From positions 298,475 through 362,474 of the forward strand of contig NZ_JAPPRR010000003.1 of NCBI RefSeq assembly GCF_026719705.1: a DNA stretch of 64,000 nt. Direction: 5' to 3'. This DNA is from Pseudokordiimonas caeni. Lineage in GTDB: Bacteria; Pseudomonadota; Alphaproteobacteria; Sphingomonadales; Kordiimonadaceae. Below the pieces are notes generated by a model. That model had not been told where the DNA came from and did no database searches. It worked only from the letters and a program-made list of their open reading frames with translations. Positions 41,073 to 50,346 of this stretch are shown here, one piece after another (the stretch's first letter is position 1; each line of letters begins with the position of its first letter). The position numbers and the translations under genes are program-made.

Positions 41073-42659
41073 TCAACTGCCCGGCTGGATATAGGGCGCA
41101 CGGGCGAAAAGCTCCCGTTCGAAGCGGCGTGGATCGTTCTCGGCACGGGTGTCGAGGCCGAAACGCATGGTCGCCCGTTCGGGCAATTCGTAATGAGGCC
41201 ACTCAGGCAGTCCGGCGTGATTGGGGTCACCGGAGCGGGCCAGTGCCACAAAGGCGCCCATCATCCGGTCGCTCAGTTTCCACTGGGCTTCCCCGGTGCC
41301 GGAATAGGATCCCTCGGCCGCCAGCGTACCGAACACGAACGGAATATCGTCGGTGTGGGCTGCCTTGCGCAAGGGATCGACCGGCGAATCATGGTCCAGC
41401 TGGTAAACCCAGGTGCGTTTGGCGCCAGCGGAGGCGCGGGCGTCTGCCTCGATCACCTGACCCGGCCAGCTGCGCCCGGCGGTCGTCGCCCGGTAGAAAA
41501 GCTCCACCGGGCCCCAGTCGGGGAATTCCCCGCGGTAGGATTTGACGATCCAGTCGGGATCGAGATCGATCTTCAATTCGGGCCGCATCCGTGCGGCGAT
41601 ATTACCCCAATCGAGCCCTTTGAGCTTGTCGCCGCGCGGGTCGATGAAGGCGCGGGTTTCCTCGCGTGTGTTGCCAAGGATCATCGGGATATCGGTCGAT
41701 TGCGGGTTCGCGTCCGGCCAGAAAGGATGACGGGTCAGCCATTTCATATCGAGAACCGGTCCGAAATAGAGGCTGCCGCCAAGGATCGGGTCATGGGCCT
41801 GCAGCCCCTCGACCAGTTTCTCGATCGGGATGTCCAGAAGGCTCGCGAACTGCTCGTCCGAAAGGCCAAGGGTCGAGAGATAGGCGCGCGTGCGGGCTAC
41901 CGCATTGCCGGGGCCAGAAGCTGTCACCTGCTGGCCGCTCATGGTCGCGGCTGTGTGGAACAGCCCCTTCGCGGCGGGCATGCCCATCAGGGTGGCGATC
42001 TTGGCGCCGCCGCCTGACTGGCCGAAAACCATAACGCGCGTGGGGTCGCCCCCGAAGGCCGCGATATTACGCCGGACCCACTGAAGGCCAAGGATCAGGT
42101 CAAACTGGCCGAGGTTGCCGCTGTCGGCAAAGCGTTTGTCGAACTCGGCGAGATAAAGGTAACCCAGTGCATTGAGCCGGTGGTTGATGGTCACCACCAC
42201 CACATCGCCGCCCGCTGCCAGATGCTGGCCGTGGGTCAGGGGATCGGTCACTGTGCCGTTCGAATAGGCTCCGCCGTGGAAATAAACCAAGACAGGGCGC
42301 TTGGCGCGCGGGTGGGCTTCTGGCGTCCACACATTCAGGAACAGGCAATCTTCGCTAGTCGGCTCACTGCCCGCCCGGCGCTGTGGGCAGATCGGTGCGA
42401 AGGCCTGTGCACTCTGGACACTATTCCAGGGCTTTGCCGCAACGGGTGCGCGGAAGCGATAGCGCGCTGTGTCTTCGCCGTAGCGGATGCCCTTGAAGGC
42501 GAGCACGCCATTTTCGCGGATGCCCCGGACGCGCCCTTCGGCGGTATCGACTTCCGGGTCGCCGGCGGCGAACGCGCGGCCGCGTGCGGCCACAAAGGGC
42601 AGGGCAGCGGCGCCCGCCAGCAGGTGACGGCGGCTTATCGGGAACCTAGCGCCGGACAT
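41073..42659 (-). CDS. secreted type-B carboxylesterase
   Basis: 528 residues from the ATG at 42659, with a Tat-like leader (SRRHLLAGAAALPFVAA). The carboxylesterase B fold shows GIRYGEDTARYRFR, SEDCLFLNVWTPEA, the oxyanion hole VYFHGGAYSNG, and nucleophile VMVFGQSGGGAKI (GQSGG). It overlaps the kdgK stop by 14 bases, making it the last gene of kduI-kduD-kdgK. A role as methyl, acetyl or feruloyl esterase on pectic material is an inference from position; the family itself is broad. Confidence 0.9.
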   Translation of the reverse strand: MSGARFPISRRHLLAGAAALPFVAARGRAFAAGDPEVDTAEGRVRGIRENGVLAFKGIRYGEDTARYRFRAPVAAKPWNSVQSAQAFAPICPQRRAGSEPTSEDCLFLNVWTPEAHPRAKRPVLVYFHGGAYSNGTVTDPLTHGQHLAAGGDVVVVTINHRLNALGYLYLAEFDKRFADSGNLGQFDLILGLQWVRRNIAAFGGDPTRVMVFGQSGGGAKIATLMGMPAAKGLFHTAATMSGQQVTASGPGNAVARTRAYLSTLGLSDEQFASLLDIPIEKLVEGLQAHDPILGGSLYFGPVLDMKWLTRHPFWPDANPQSTDIPMILGNTREETRAFIDPRGDKLKGLDWGNIAARMRPELKIDLDPDWIVKSYRGEFPDWGPVELFYRATTAGRSWPGQVIEADARASAGAKRTWVYQLDHDSPVDPLRKAAHTDDIPFVFGTLAAEGSYSGTGEAQWKLSDRMMGAFVALARSGDPNHAGLPEWPHYELPERATMRFGLDTRAENDPRRFERELFARAPYIQPGS

Positions 42660-43656
42660 CGAGTCCACCCACTTCGAAAGCGGCAAGGTCGGCACGGGTG
42701 AAGAGGCTGGCATCGCCCGGCAGGCTGTGTTTCAGCGCGGTGAGTGCGAGGCCTGCCTGAACTGTCTGTTCAAGCGGCTGGCCGTCAAGTAGCCCGTGCA
42801 GCACGCCGGCGGCGAAGGCATCGCCCGCGCCGATCCTGTCGACAATGCCCGAAATCTCGATCTCGTCGGTTTGTTCGAACGTGTCGGGTGTGTCGATCCG
42901 GGCGGCAATCCGGTTGCTGTCGGCGCCGTCCGCCTGCCGGGCGGTGGAGGCGATATATTTGAGACGCGGGAAGGCACCGAAGGCAGCCTCGGCTGCTTCG
43001 CGCCGCCGCGCCGGGCCGTCGCCCGAGAAGGGCTCGTCCAGAAGCAGCGAAATATCCCGGTGGTTGCCGAACAGGATGTCGGTGAGGCTGACGAGCTTCG
43101 TCAGGATCTCGCGCGGTTTGCTGTCCCACGCTTCCCATAGGCGGGCGCGGTAATTGCCATCGAACGAAACGGTCAGGCCCTTTGCCGTGGCCGCCTCTGC
43201 CGCCGCGATGGCCGCCGCTGCCGGGCCGTGCCCGAGGGCCGGCGTGATGCCCGAAAGATGCAGGCGGGCGCAGCCGTCAAGAAGGCTGTCCCAGTTCCAG
43301 CTTGCGGGATCGGCGGCTGCGAAGGCGGAGCCCGCGCGGTCGTAAACGACTTCAGAGGCGCGCCAGCCAGCGCCGACCGTCAGAAAATACAGTCCCATGC
43401 GGCCGTCAGCGGCACTGACGGTGGAACAATCCACCCCATGTTTGCGGATTTCGCCACGGGCGGCGCGGCCGAGCGGGTTATCCGCCACGCGGCTTATCAT
43501 GCGGGTATCATGGCCGAGCGAGGCGAGCCCGACGGCAACATTCGCTTCCGCCCCGCCCACATGGACGGAAAGGGAAGGGGATTGCAGCAGAAGCTCGTTT
43601 CCCGGTGTGGTGAGCCGCAACAGCAGCTCCCCGAAAAAGGCGGTCTTTTCAGCCAT
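42646..43656 (-). CDS. kdgK: 2-keto-3-deoxygluconate kinase (PfkB family)
   Basis: A 336-residue ribokinase-fold sugar kinase. GELLLRLTTPG is the N-terminal strand, VGGAEANVAVGLASLG the sugar-binding GG motif, and RIGAGDAFAAG (GAGD at 276-279) the anion hole with catalytic Asp279. The position after kduI and kduD identifies the substrate as 2-keto-3-deoxygluconate, phosphorylated to KDPG. KDPG aldolase is not in the window. It is 12 bases downstream of kduD. Confidence 0.92.
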   Translation of the reverse strand: MAEKTAFFGELLLRLTTPGNELLLQSPSLSVHVGGAEANVAVGLASLGHDTRMISRVADNPLGRAARGEIRKHGVDCSTVSAADGRMGLYFLTVGAGWRASEVVYDRAGSAFAAADPASWNWDSLLDGCARLHLSGITPALGHGPAAAAIAAAEAATAKGLTVSFDGNYRARLWEAWDSKPREILTKLVSLTDILFGNHRDISLLLDEPFSGDGPARRREAAEAAFGAFPRLKYIASTARQADGADSNRIAARIDTPDTFEQTDEIEISGIVDRIGAGDAFAAGVLHGLLDGQPLEQTVQAGLALTALKHSLPGDASLFTRADLAAFEVGGLDVRR

Positions 43657-43668
43657 GATGCCCTTACC

Positions 43669-44424
43669 CTAGCGTGCGAGCCAGCCGCCGTCGACGGCAA
43701 GGATATGGCCCTGCACATAGTCCGACGCGCGGGAGGCCAGGAACACGGCGGCCCCGCCCATGTCGTCAGGACTGCCCCAACGGCCGGATGGGATGCGCTC
43801 CATGATCTGGCGGTTGCGGCTTTCGTCTGCCTGAAGGGCCGCCGTGTTGTTGGTGGCGATATAGCCGGGCGCGATGGCATTCACATTGATGCCCTTCGAT
43901 GCCCACTCGTTCGCCAGAAGTTTCGTCAACCCGCCGATCCCGGATTTGGAGGCCGTATAGCTCGGCACCCGGATACCGCCCTGGAAGGTCAGCATCGAGG
44001 CGATGTTGATGATCTTGCCGCCACCATGCGCGACCATATGGCGCGCCGCTGCTTGGGCTAGGAAGAAGACGGACTTCAGGTTGGTGTCCATCACCGCGTC
44101 CCAGTCTTCTTCCGTGAAATCGAGCGAATCGTTGCGGCGGATGATCCCGGCATTGTTGACAAGGATATCGAGCCCGCCGAGCTTTTCGATCGTCTCGTCC
44201 ACCACGCGGCCCACGGGGTCGATGGTTGAAAGATCGGCCGAGATGACTTCGGCGCGGCGACCAAGGGCACGGGCTTTCTCGACGGTTTCGGTGGCGGGCG
44301 TGCGCCCGACAGCGGCGATGTCGGCGCCAGCTGCGGCAAGGGCCAGGGCGATGCCCTGACCGATGCCGGTGTTGGCGCCCGTGATGACGGCAACTTTGCC
44401 GGCCAGATCAAACGGATGGCTCAT
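43669..44424 (-). CDS. kduD: 2-deoxy-D-gluconate 3-dehydrogenase (2,5-diketo-3-deoxygluconate reductase)
   Basis: A 251-residue short-chain dehydrogenase. TGANTGIGQG (15-24) binds NAD(P). S143, Y156 and K160 (SYTASK) form the catalytic set, with LVNNAGIIRR between. It reduces 2,5-diketo-3-deoxygluconate to 2-keto-3-deoxygluconate after KduI. It is 4 bases behind kduI, indicating one transcript. Confidence 0.94.
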   Translation of the reverse strand: MSHPFDLAGKVAVITGANTGIGQGIALALAAAGADIAAVGRTPATETVEKARALGRRAEVISADLSTIDPVGRVVDETIEKLGGLDILVNNAGIIRRNDSLDFTEEDWDAVMDTNLKSVFFLAQAAARHMVAHGGGKIINIASMLTFQGGIRVPSYTASKSGIGGLTKLLANEWASKGINVNAIAPGYIATNNTAALQADESRNRQIMERIPSGRWGSPDDMGGAAVFLASRASDYVQGHILAVDGGWLAR

Positions 44425-44428
44425 CGGA

Positions 44429-45262
44429 TCACTTCAGCTGACAGATATCGAGGACATTCATGTCGGTATAGTCGAGGTTCTCCCCGCCCATCGCCCAGAT
44501 GAAGGCATAGGACTTGGTGCCCGAACCCATGTGGATAGACCACGGCGGGCTGATCACGGCCTCTTCCTTCTGGATCACGATATGGCGCATGTCGTCTGGC
44601 TCGCCCATGTAATGGAACACGCGGTCGCCGCCCTGCAGGTCGAAATAGAGATAAATCTCGCTGCGACGGTCATGCAGGTGCGGCGGCATGGTGTTCCATA
44701 CGCTGCCGGTTTCCAGAACCGTGAGGCCGAGAAGCAGTTGCGCGCTTTCGCAGACGCCGGGGATCACCAGCTGATAGATGGTGCGGTGGTTCGAATTCTC
44801 GAGGTCGCCGCGCTCCAGCGGGTTCGCTTCGGCGAGGGTGATCTTCTTGATCGGGCAGGCCTTGTGGGCCGGCAGCGACACGATATAGAAGCGCGCGCCA
44901 TTGCCTTCAAAGGTCACATCCTTCGAACCCATAGGCACATAGAGGCATTCCTTGTTGTCGAGATCAAAGGCCTGGCCATCAACCGTGACCTTGCCTTTGG
45001 TGCCGATGTTGACCACACCCATTTCGCGGCGCTCTAGGAACGGATGGCCGGCCGCACTTTTTGGCTCGGTCTGGGCGGGCAGGGGCAGCACTTTGCCTGC
45101 CGGCACGGCCCCGCCGATTACGAAGCGTTCATTGTGGCTGTAGTTGAGGACGATCTCGCCCTCCTCGAACATGCCGGTGACGAGATAGCGGTCGCGCAGC
45201 TCGTCATTGGTGGCGCAGTCCATCATGTCGGGATGCGTCGCATAGAAGGTTTTCTGGAACAT
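44429..45262 (-). CDS. kduI: 5-dehydro-4-deoxy-D-glucuronate isomerase
   Basis: A 277-residue double-cupin enzyme. PHLHDRRSE places H195, H197 and E202, and H244 lies in WSIHMGSG, matching the four zinc ligands of Kdu[14 protein letters not shown] and [12 protein letters not shown] are further family segments. It isomerises 4-deoxy-L-threo-5-hexosulose uronate, the breakdown product of unsaturated galacturonate. First gene of the operon, with GAAGGAGAG in front of the ATG and an operator copy 176 bases upstream. Confidence 0.96.
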   Translation of the reverse strand: MFQKTFYATHPDMMDCATNDELRDRYLVTGMFEEGEIVLNYSHNERFVIGGAVPAGKVLPLPAQTEPKSAAGHPFLERREMGVVNIGTKGKVTVDGQAFDLDNKECLYVPMGSKDVTFEGNGARFYIVSLPAHKACPIKKITLAEANPLERGDLENSNHRTIYQLVIPGVCESAQLLLGLTVLETGSVWNTMPPHLHDRRSEIYLYFDLQGGDRVFHYMGEPDDMRHIVIQKEEAVISPPWSIHMGSGTKSYAFIWAMGGENLDYTDMNVLDICQLK

Positions 45263-45437
45263 GGTCTCTCCTTCGTGGGCTGGCGGTGGGCGCTCAGGCC
45301 AACCAGCCGGCTTCTCTGGCGGTCAATGGACATGGGGAACGGCCCGGCAACCGGGTCAGCATAACCTTTCTGACGGGCAAAAACACGGATGCCACCCCTC
45401 AGCGGCATGCGTTTGACCATCCCCTCTCGCTGAAAAA

Positions 45438-45451
45438 GGTAACCGGTGTCA
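45438..45451. promoter_or_regulatory. pectin-regulon operator copy 3 (kduI side)
   Basis: GGTAACCGGTGTCA, identical to 40995-41008. The palindromic core AACCGGTG has the central CG typical of LacI-family operators. Confidence 0.72.
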
Positions 45452-45595
45452 AAATGGATTGCAAGGCTGATATGGGAATGAATGGCCCAATGCAGCCTGA
45501 TCGGGTGAGTCCTTCACACGATCGATAAGATGAAACCCGCAGGAAACCGCCGCAAGATCGGGAAAATGCGTGAAATTTCGCTGCCCTCTTGAAAA

Positions 45596-45609
45596 TGACA
45601 CCGGTTTCC
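45596..45609. promoter_or_regulatory. pectin-regulon operator copy 4 (hydratase side)
   Basis: TGACACCGGTTTCC, the exact reverse complement of the copy at 47409-47422. It lies 51 bases upstream of the hydratase-like gene start. Confidence 0.72.
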
Positions 45610-45660
45610 TTTATGCCATCTTCCGGAGTGGGAGAGATTTCTGAGCACCGAGGGGGCAGT

Positions 45661-46476
45661 ATGTCGCACGTCGAAGAGCGCGATCAATTCAGCTCGATTG
45701 CAAAAGCTTTCGTGGACGCACGCCATGCGGCCCGCGGCCTTCCGGCCTATCCGGGCGCCCAGCCCGATACGCTGGCGGAGGCATATGCCATCCAGGATAT
45801 CGCCATTGGCCTCTTCGGTGGCCGAGTCGGTGGCTGGAAACTGGGGCGTATCCATCCACCGCAATCCGAGCGGCTGGGGGCAACGCGCCTCGCCGGCCCG
45901 ATTTTCACCGACCGCATCGTCGCCGCGCCAGCCGTGGGCAAGCTTGATATGAGCATTTTCCCCGATGGCTTCGGCGCCGCCGAGGCTGAGGTTCTTCTCG
46001 AGATTGGCGAAGCACCGGATCCGGCCCGCCTGCACTGGACCCTTGATGCCGCCAGGGCACTTGTGAAATCGGTGCGTGTCGGGATCGAGATTGCATCCTC
46101 GCCGCTGCCGACGATCAATGATCTCGGTGCCGCGGTCACGGCTTCCGATTTTGGCAACAACAACGGCCTCGTGCTTGGCCCCGAAGTGCCGGACTGGCAG
46201 CGCCGGGACCTGATCGGCATGCCGGTATCCTTTGCGATCAACGGTCAGGTGATCGGTGAGGCCAGCATGGCCACGATGCTTGATGGCCCGTTTGGATCGG
46301 TTCGTTTCCTCCTTGAACTGATGGCGCGCCGCGGTCGCCGGATCGAGCCGGGCACCTGGGTATCGGCGGGGGCCATTACCGGCGTTCACAATGTGAAGCC
46401 GGGTGACGAGGTTGAAACCGTGTTCGATAACGAGTTCCGTGTGGGCTGCCGGATCACAGCGGCCAAGGCCGAGTGA
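45661..46476 (+). CDS. 2-keto-4-pentenoate hydratase / fumarylacetoacetate-hydrolase-fold protein
   Basis: 271 residues from the ATG at 45661 (MSHVEERDQFSSIAKAFVD), preceded by GAGGGGGCA; upstream in-frame codons lack support. The FAH-like fold is suggested by QPDTLAEAYAIQD, AAEAEVLLEIGEAP (metal-binding Glu pair), GIEIASSPLPTINDLGAAV and the closing ITGVHNVKPGDEVE. These enzymes hydrate or cleave 2-keto acids with a divalent metal. It has its own operator copy and is divergent from kduI, so it may process a 2-keto acid from uronate breakdown; that role is inferred. It is coupled to the next gene (TGATG). Confidence 0.85.
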   Translation: MSHVEERDQFSSIAKAFVDARHAARGLPAYPGAQPDTLAEAYAIQDIAIGLFGGRVGGWKLGRIHPPQSERLGATRLAGPIFTDRIVAAPAVGKLDMSIFPDGFGAAEAEVLLEIGEAPDPARLHWTLDAARALVKSVRVGIEIASSPLPTINDLGAAVTASDFGNNNGLVLGPEVPDWQRRDLIGMPVSFAINGQVIGEASMATMLDGPFGSVRFLLELMARRGRRIEPGTWVSAGAITGVHNVKPGDEVETVFDNEFRVGCRITAAKAE

Positions 46477-47366
46477 TGCGCGCACTGGCTGCCATCCTGC
46501 TTCTCGCAGCGGGCAGCTTGCCCGGTGCTGCAGGGGAGCTGACAACCCGCACCGAAAGTGACGGCGTCTGGGTGCTGGAAGACGGCGCCCCCCTCCTCTT
46601 TTTCCACGGCGCCCCCATGCCTGGTGGGGCGCCTGCCGAACGCGGCACCTATCTCCATCCGATCCTGACGCCTTCGGGTACGGCGCTCACGCTGAATGCG
46701 CCCGAAGATCATCCGCATCATCGGGGATTGTTCTGGGCCTGGCATCAGGTCGTCAAGGGCGGCGTCAAGGTCGCTGACGGCTGGGACATGAAGGGTATCG
46801 ACTGGGTGGTTGACCGGCTGGACGCGACCGTTACGGGCGATGCCGTGCGGCTGAGCGTCGAGCTGCGCTGGATGCTGAAGGGCGGCACCGCGCTGATCCG
46901 CGAAGAAGATCATTTCACCATCCATGCGACCCACGACGGCGTGCGCCGGATGGACGCGGAAGTTCGCCTCAAGGCGTTGTTGCCGGGGGTGGCGATTGGT
47001 GGCAGCGACAATGACCGCGGCTATGGTGGCCCCTCGTGGCGGTTGCCCGATGCGCCCCTCCTGTCGTTTGAAAGCGGGCAGGGTGCGGTGAAAGCCGAAA
47101 TGAATGCGGTGACTGCATCCGGCTGGATGCAGTTCGAGCATTCTGACTGGACAGCGTTGATGACCTGCGCCGTGGACGGCGTGCCCGTCACCCGCTGGAT
47201 CCTCAGGAACGAGCTGAGCATGCAGAATTGCGCATGGCCGGGCCGGCAGACAGTGCCCGTGCCGGGTGACCGGGATATCGTGCTCGAATCCCGTTTTCTG
47301 TGGCAGGATGGCGCGCCGGATGCTGCGTGGGGCAGCGCCCGGCAGGCCGCAATCTCAAGGGATTGA
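46476..47366 (+). CDS. DUF6807 (PmoA-like) family secreted protein
   Basis: 296 residues from the ATG at 46476, which overlaps the upstream stop. A signal peptide (MRALAAILLLAAGSLPGAAG) is followed by a domain with EDHPHHRGLFWAWHQV and RNELSMQNCAWPGRQT, typical of the DUF6807/'methane oxygenase PmoA' annotation group. That group is not a methane monooxygenase and its activity is not established to my knowledge. Such proteins are frequent in polysaccharide loci. The conserved HPHH cluster suggests metal or catalytic histidines. Expected location is the periplasm. Confidence 0.8.
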   Translation: MRALAAILLLAAGSLPGAAGELTTRTESDGVWVLEDGAPLLFFHGAPMPGGAPAERGTYLHPILTPSGTALTLNAPEDHPHHRGLFWAWHQVVKGGVKVADGWDMKGIDWVVDRLDATVTGDAVRLSVELRWMLKGGTALIREEDHFTIHATHDGVRRMDAEVRLKALLPGVAIGGSDNDRGYGGPSWRLPDAPLLSFESGQGAVKAEMNAVTASGWMQFEHSDWTALMTCAVDGVPVTRWILRNELSMQNCAWPGRQTVPVPGDRDIVLESRFLWQDGAPDAAWGSARQAAISRD

Positions 47367-47408
47367 AGCTTTTCACCCTTCTGGCGGGACTTGGGGGTTG
47401 CGCCGAAA

Positions 47409-47422
47409 GGAAACCGGTGTCA
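47409..47422. promoter_or_regulatory. pectin-regulon operator copy 5 (pectate lyase)
   Basis: GGAAACCGGTGTCA, 70 bases upstream of the pectate lyase start, within the 125-base gap after the DUF6807 gene. Confidence 0.72.
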
Positions 47423-47491
47423 TTTTGAATGACAGGGAGAGAGACAGCAGGAAAACCGTGAGGTGATCCGGCTGGAAGAGGGAGTTTCTGG

Positions 47492-48847
47492 ATGTCAGTA
47501 ACCAGTGTTATCGGGCGCCCGCTTGTTGCGGCTGCCTTCGTGTTTTCATCGATCATTGCCGCGCTGCCGGCCGCGACCGCCGCTGAAAGCGCCGAGCTTG
47601 CCTTTCCGGGTGCTGTTGGCTGGGCCAAGCATACGCCGGGCGGGCGGGGTGGCCAGATCATCCGGGTGACCAACCTCAATACCGATGGCCCCGGCTCGTT
47701 CGCCGAAGCCGTGCAAACCAAGGGCCCGCGCATCATCGTATTTGAGGTGGGCGGTGTGATTGATCTGGGGCAGAAAACCCTGCGCGTTGAGGAACCCTAT
47801 CTCACCATCGCCGGCCAGACGGCGCCGTCGCCGGGCATCACGCTCGTCAAGGGCGGCATCGATATCACCACCCACGATGTGATCGTGCGTCACCTTCGTG
47901 TGCGCCCCGGCTGGGCCGGTGCCGAACAGTTCAGCGGCGTGGATTTCGACAGTATCTCGAATTTTGGCGCCTCGAATGTGATTGTCGACCATTGCACGCT
48001 CACGTGGGCGACGGACGAAAACCTTTCCGCCTCGGGCAAGCGCTTCATCGGCGATACGCCCGATGAATGGCGCAAGAATGCCTCGCACAGCATCACCTTC
48101 TCGAACAATATCATCGCGGAAGGGCTGGCCAATGCCACGCATGCTAAGTTCGAGCATTCGAAAGGGTCGCTCATTCACGACAATGTCGCGAACGTGCTGA
48201 TCTACCGGAACCTTTACGCCCACAATTATGAACGCAACCCGCACCTCAAGGGCGGGGTTCACGCAGCTGTTGTGAACAATATCATCTATGACCCCGGCCA
48301 GCGCGCCATCCATTACAATCTGATGGAGGAAGAATGGCGGGGTTATGAATATCAGGACGGACTCCTGAGCGCCGTCGGCAACGTTATGCGGGCAGGCCCG
48401 TCCACGGCGCCCAAAATCGCCTTCCTGATGATCGGAGGCTACGGCGACCTGCGCTACTATGGCAAGGACAACGTGGCGGTAGACCGGATCGGTGAACCGC
48501 TGCCGATGATCGGCCGCTACACCATGTCGTCCGCCAAGGTCATCGAAGTGAAAAAGCCGCCTGTCTGGCCCGAAGGGCTTGAGGTGATGCCGACCGATGA
48601 ACTGGAGCGCAGTGTGCTCGCAGATGTCGGCGCCCGCCCGTGGGACCGTGATGTACAGGACCGCCGCATCATCATGAATGCCGGCGAAGGTCGCGGCAAG
48701 ATCATCGACCGCGAAACCGAGGTTGGCGGCTATCCGGTGATGCCGGAGACCCGTCGCCCGTTCAATCCTGATGACTGGGATCTCGCCACCATGGAGCCGA
48801 AAAACCCGGCTGTACTCGATCACAGCTACACTGCGAAGGGCACCTGA
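47492..48847 (+). CDS. secreted pectate lyase (polysaccharide lyase family 1 type)
   Basis: A 451-residue protein with a signal peptide (to about residue 31, ending ATAAES). Right-handed beta-helix features include AFPGAVGWAKHTPGGRGGQI, GGVIDLGQKTLRVEEPYLTI, AGQTAPSPGI, DHCTLTWATDENLS (calcium-binding Asp residues) and YERNPHLKGG with the likely catalytic Arg. It cleaves polygalacturonate by beta-elimination, giving unsaturated oligogalacturonides. It has its own operator copy and leads a run with the TRAP genes (3-base gap to the next start). Confidence 0.92.
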   Translation: MSVTSVIGRPLVAAAFVFSSIIAALPAATAAESAELAFPGAVGWAKHTPGGRGGQIIRVTNLNTDGPGSFAEAVQTKGPRIIVFEVGGVIDLGQKTLRVEEPYLTIAGQTAPSPGITLVKGGIDITTHDVIVRHLRVRPGWAGAEQFSGVDFDSISNFGASNVIVDHCTLTWATDENLSASGKRFIGDTPDEWRKNASHSITFSNNIIAEGLANATHAKFEHSKGSLIHDNVANVLIYRNLYAHNYERNPHLKGGVHAAVVNNIIYDPGQRAIHYNLMEEEWRGYEYQDGLLSAVGNVMRAGPSTAPKIAFLMIGGYGDLRYYGKDNVAVDRIGEPLPMIGRYTMSSAKVIEVKKPPVWPEGLEVMPTDELERSVLADVGARPWDRDVQDRRIIMNAGEGRGKIIDRETEVGGYPVMPETRRPFNPDDWDLATMEPKNPAVLDHSYTAKGT

Positions 48848-48850
48848 GCC

Positions 48851-49825
48851 ATGCATCGTCTGTTCCTGGCGGCTGCAGTATCGCTGATGGCGGGGCTTGC
48901 CCCCCTTGCTGCTGCCGATCTTGTCCTGCGCGCGGCGGATACCCACCCCTACGGCTATCCGACGGTGAAAAGCGTCCAGCATATGGGTGAGCTTCTGGAG
49001 AAGTCGACCGAGGGCCGCATCCGCATTTCCATGTATCCGGGCCGCCAGCTTGGCGAGGAATGGGACACGCTGGAACAGACAGTCTTTGGCGCCGTGGATA
49101 TCAACCGGGTGTTTCTGGCTGCCCTCCAGAATGTGGCGCCAGAGACAATCATTCCGTCACTGCCGTTCCTTTTCCGGTCGGAAGAACATCGCGACCGGGT
49201 GCTGTATGGCCCGGTCGGTGATGAGATACTGGCGAGCCTTGAGCCTTACGGCCTGATCGGTCTCACCTTCTACGAATCCGGTAGCCGCAATTTTTACAAC
49301 ACCCGCCGCCCGATCCTGACGCCCGCCGACCTTCAGGGCCTGCGCATCCGCGTGCCGAACTCTGACATGAATGTCGCGATGATCGAGCTTCTGGGCGGCA
49401 ATGCCACGCCGATGGAACTGGGGCAGGTCTATGAAGGGCTCCGGAACGGCACGGTGGACGGCGCCGAGAACAACTGGCCGTCCTATGCCGACACCCGCCA
49501 CTTTGAGGTTGCGCCCTTCTACAGCCTGACCGGCCATTCGATGACGCCTGAAATCCTCGTCATGTCCAAACTGACGTGGGACAAGCTTTCGCCCGAGGAC
49601 CAGAAACGCGTGCGCGAAGTAGCGCGCCAAAGTGCGCGCTATATGGCGACGCTCTGGAAGGCGCAGGTGCAGGAAGCGCGCGAACGCGTCGAAGGAGCCG
49701 GCAACAAGGTGAATGACGTGCCGGACCGCGAGGCTTTCCGCCGGGCCTTGCAGCCCCTTTATGAACGCTTTGCCGGCACGCCGCGCCTCGCGGACCTTGT
49801 GCGCCGCGCGGAGGAAACGGAATGA
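48851..49825 (+). CDS. TRAP transporter substrate-binding protein (DctP family)
   Basis: A 324-residue periplasmic protein with signal peptide MHRLFLAAAVSLMAGLAPLAAA. MGELLEKSTEGRIRISMYPGRQLGEE and LQGLRIRVPNSDMNVAMIELLG are DctP hallmarks, including the Arg that binds the ligand carboxylate (RIRVPNS). GTVDGAENNWPSY is the other conserved stretch. In this locus the ligand is most likely a uronate or unsaturated oligogalacturonide. The gene follows the pectate lyase by 3 bases and overlaps dctQ through ATGA. Confidence 0.94.
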   Translation: MHRLFLAAAVSLMAGLAPLAAADLVLRAADTHPYGYPTVKSVQHMGELLEKSTEGRIRISMYPGRQLGEEWDTLEQTVFGAVDINRVFLAALQNVAPETIIPSLPFLFRSEEHRDRVLYGPVGDEILASLEPYGLIGLTFYESGSRNFYNTRRPILTPADLQGLRIRVPNSDMNVAMIELLGGNATPMELGQVYEGLRNGTVDGAENNWPSYADTRHFEVAPFYSLTGHSMTPEILVMSKLTWDKLSPEDQKRVREVARQSARYMATLWKAQVQEARERVEGAGNKVNDVPDREAFRRALQPLYERFAGTPRLADLVRRAEETE

Positions 49826-50346
49826 GCGACCAGATTTCCGAAAAGCCCGTCGCGGGCGAGGGCGCCGACCGCCTGATCGTGAAGGGTGCCGAGCTTGTCA
49901 CTGTTGCCAGCCTTGTGGTGATGACCGCGATTGTCGGCTGGCAGGTGTTTGGCCGCTTTGTCCTCAACGATACACCGAAATGGTCCGAGCAACTGGCCGG
50001 CATCCTGATGGTTTATCTGACCCTCATCGGGGCCGCAGTGGCGGTGCGCAACGACGGGCTCATTGCGCTTGATGCCTTTCTTGCCAAGTTTCCGGTGAAG
50101 CTGCAGATTGCCTGCCGGCTGATCGTGGAATTGCTGATCCTCGCCTTTGCGGTGCTGATGATCGTCTACGGCGCCCGCATGGCCGTGCTGGTAGAGGCAT
50201 GGACTGTACCGACACTCGGTTTTTCACGGTCCGTCAATTACTGGGGCTTCCCGATTGCCGGGGCCATGATGCTTCTCTTCACGCTGCGCCGGATCGCCTC
50301 GCGCCGCTTCCTGACAGCCCATCTGCACCGGGATAACCAGTCATGA
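49822..50346 (+). CDS. TRAP transporter small permease (DctQ family)
   Basis: A 174-residue four-helix inner-membrane protein. VVMTAIVGWQVFGRFVLNDTPKWSEQLA is the diagnostic DctQ stretch at helix 1 and the following loop, and the later FSRSVNYWGFPIAGAMML closes the domain. It pairs with the large permease for sodium-driven uptake. It overlaps both neighbours by 4 bases. Confidence 0.93.
   Translation: MSDQISEKPVAGEGADRLIVKGAELVTVASLVVMTAIVGWQVFGRFVLNDTPKWSEQLAGILMVYLTLIGAAVAVRNDGLIALDAFLAKFPVKLQIACRLIVELLILAFAVLMIVYGARMAVLVEAWTVPTLGFSRSVNYWGFPIAGAMMLLFTLRRIASRRFLTAHLHRDNQS

Larger units (their letters stand above)
45263..45660. other. 398-base divergent control region of the kdu operon and hydratase gene
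   Basis: No gene is supported in it. It carries two full operator motifs (45438-45451 and 45596-45609) and a half-site GGAAACCG at 45542-45549. The two full sites are in opposite orientation, one nearer to each divergent transcription unit. Confidence 0.7.

Noticed and set aside
45542..45549. GGAAACCG as another regulon operator
   Set aside because: Only half of the palindrome is present; short matches like this are expected by chance.
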